A stretch of DNA of 6,092 nucleotides from Hepatobacter sp965661165. GTDB taxonomy: Bacteria > Pseudomonadota > Alphaproteobacteria > Holosporales > Hepatobacteraceae. The first letter of the stretch is position 1; every line of letters starts with the position of its first letter. Made by a program: the position numbers and the translations under genes. Below are positions 5,334 to 6,092 of the stretch, piece after piece. Location of the stretch: NCBI GenBank assembly GCA_965661165.1, contig CBFICL010000038.1:1-6092 (forward strand), in the 5' to 3' direction. Under the pieces are notes generated by a model, which saw only the letters and a list, made by a program, of their open reading frames with translations, was not told the origin of the DNA and searched no databases.

Positions 5334-5482
5334 ACGTGATGCTTTCTGAAACGCAATGCTATTCCCTTTATTTTCGCATAATGTGTGTAAAAAGAAAATA
5401 AATCTGTAGATAACAGGGCACGTGGGGCGCCTTGCGCATAACGCCTGCTGAGATCTGGTGCCTTTGTGTCCCCTGCGTTCAT
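5330..5482 (-). CDS. Small ORF of 50 codons, unknown function
   Basis: I do not recognise this product. It fills the gap between its neighbours exactly. Its ATG (5482-5480) overlaps the TGA of the upstream gene as ATGA, and its own TGA (5332-5330) overlaps the ATG of the FMN reductase, also as ATGA. Such 4-base overlaps are a normal sign of translational coupling, and finding one at both ends argues that the frame is translated. The peptide starts MNAGDTKAPDLSRRYAQG and ends KIKGIALRFRKHHV. It is basic (about nine Arg/Lys against three Asp, plus three His), with no signal peptide or membrane segment and no Cys. No Shine-Dalgarno precedes the ATG. It might be a coupling leader for the reductase, a small basic protein in its own right, or a chance open frame in an intergenic region. 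Confidence 0.5.
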   Translation of the reverse strand: MNAGDTKAPDLSRRYAQGAPRALLSTDLFSFYTHYAKIKGIALRFRKHHV

Positions 5483-5979
5483 GAGGGTAATTTTACGCTT
5501 TTGGCAAGTGTGCCGATGTGTTGCCTTGTCTCTGCCCACCACATTTCAAGATAGCGCGACATGATCATCACAAACTCCTTGTCTCCAAAATGGATTGTGC
5601 AGTGTTCTGGTGTTTTTATATAGATCGGCCCTGCCTTGATGATTAGGGATGGGCCATGGGCAGGCGCTTCGGCCAAGGTGATCGTGGCATGAAGTGCGTC
5701 TATCCCATCTGCCCCATTCACGTTCTGTGTGCGGCTGATGGTGAGCTTCACGTCTCTCGAGGTCACGATCTTACCCTCAAGGTTGACCAACACAATTGAG
5801 AGTTTCTCCCAGGTAATAGCATCATTTTTCAGCTTAAGAAAAGGGGCGCCCAGTGTGTGGACGGCTTCATCTGTAAGTGTCTCCTCTGGGAAGGACAGTC
5901 CCAAACACGAACCTAAGGCTCGATAGCCGCTGGGAAGATCCATGATAGCCAGGGAGGTTTTATGTATCGAGCGCGACAC
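5479..5979 (-). CDS. Protein of unknown function, possibly an N-terminally incomplete DUF2125-like protein
   Basis: I do not firmly recognise this 166-residue frame. It alternates short hydrophobic stretches in a beta-strand pattern (LSIVLVNLEGKIV, VKLTISRTQ, LHATITLAEA, SLIIKAGPIYIK). It then has a probable helix with EFVMIMSRYLEMWWAE near the C-terminus. The part AEAFVFSVSRSIHKTSLAIM, which begins upstream of the GTG, loosely recalls the DUF2125 proteins of alphaproteobacteria, which have AsmA-like beta repeats; this is a memory-based impression, not a match. Family members are usually about twice as long. The longest start is GTG 5979 without a ribosome site at a normal distance; an ATG at 5943 has none either. 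The frame stays open 20 codons upstream of the GTG and reads like protein, so the gene may begin outside the window and be frameshifted. Its TGA overlaps the ATG of the small ORF downstream. Confidence 0.6.
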   Translation of the reverse strand: MSRSIHKTSLAIMDLPSGYRALGSCLGLSFPEETLTDEAVHTLGAPFLKLKNDAITWEKLSIVLVNLEGKIVTSRDVKLTISRTQNVNGADGIDALHATITLAEAPAHGPSLIIKAGPIYIKTPEHCTIHFGDKEFVMIMSRYLEMWWAETRQHIGTLAKSVKLPS

Positions 5980-6092
5980 GGAAAAAACAAAAGCCTCTGC
6001 ATTGCGTATCGGCCAGTCACGGATGGGACCCGGGGTCGCTCATAGGGCGATGTGAGAGAAGAAAGAGTGTGGATCTTGGTCGGGGCTAGAGA
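5980..6092 (-). other. Possible out-of-frame 5' part of the unknown gene, or its leader
   Basis: No complete gene is visible. On the minus strand the frame of the downstream gene is open from 6039 and reads GPIRDWPIRNAEAFVFSV into it, but it is closed by TGA at 6042-6040 and holds no start codon before the GTG at 5979. A second frame is open from the window edge (SLAPTKIHTLSSLTSPYERP). Joining the two would need one base restored in the short homopolymer runs at 6025-6035. Alternatively, the TGA at 6042-6040 ends an upstream gene whose last residues would be DQDPHSFFSHIAL, and the next 60 bases are a spacer. Confidence 0.3.

Noticed and set aside
5941..5943. ATG 5943 as the start of the unknown protein
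   Set aside because: The bases just upstream on the minus strand are pyrimidine-rich (CCTCCC), the opposite of a ribosome site, and the upstream frame looks like protein. It is kept only as an alternative.
6019..6043. Short ATG frame MSDPGSHP on the minus strand
   Set aside because: It stops after 8 codons and has no ribosome site.
1..6092. tRNA, rRNA, CRISPR, insertion sequence or attachment site
   Set aside because: No cloverleaf, spaced direct repeats, transposase motifs or terminal inverted repeats were seen. Nearly all of the window is explained by genes on one strand or the other, and no gap exceeds 153 bases.

Overview
The window looks like alphaproteobacterial chromosome of intermediate G+C. 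The best lineage marker is a gene for an NDUFA12 (B17.2)-type complex I subunit placed directly before an MlaD-type MCE protein. In bacteria NDUFA12-type subunits are essentially alphaproteobacterial, and this pairing recurs in that class. The long-form Sua5 with an SPGQHASHYAP linker, the CvpA protein and the PlsC-type acyltransferase fit the same picture. Genus cannot be told from the sequence, and no mobile element, CRISPR array, tRNA or rRNA was seen.

Layout, left to right. (1) Positions 1-549, plus strand: the 3' part of a PlsC-family acyltransferase, cut by the window edge inside its HX4D motif. (2) 597-917, minus strand: thioredoxin, convergent with the acyltransferase. (3) A 153-base divergent region (918-1070) holds the trxA Shine-Dalgarno, a terminator-like hairpin with a U-tract in the trxA leader, and an extended -10 promoter for dut. 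(4) 1071-2163, plus: dut (dUTPase) and lipB (octanoyltransferase), overlapping by about 26 bases. (5) 2261-3868, plus: cvpA (membrane protein) and sua5 (threonylcarbamoyl-AMP synthase), 9 bases apart, behind their own sigma70-like promoter. (6) 3886-4699, minus: the NDUFA12-like gene followed by mlaD with overlapping ends, convergent with sua5. (7) 4782-5979, minus: a three-gene chain of a conserved-looking protein of unknown function, a 50-codon small ORF, and an NADPH-dependent FMN reductase family protein. Both junctions in this chain are ATGA start/stop overlaps. (8) 5980-6092: a short stretch that may be the out-of-frame continuation of the unknown gene.

Most of the window is housekeeping: phospholipid synthesis and lipid trafficking (PlsC, MlaD), redox and respiration (TrxA, NDUFA12, FMN reductase), nucleotide sanitation (Dut), cofactor attachment (LipB) and tRNA modification (Sua5). 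The parts least explained by known families are the small ORF locked between two ATGA overlaps (5330-5482), the possibly frameshifted gene at the right edge, and the hairpin plus U-tract upstream of trxA. No convincing undescribed multi-gene system was seen. The small ORF is the best candidate for something not annotated before.
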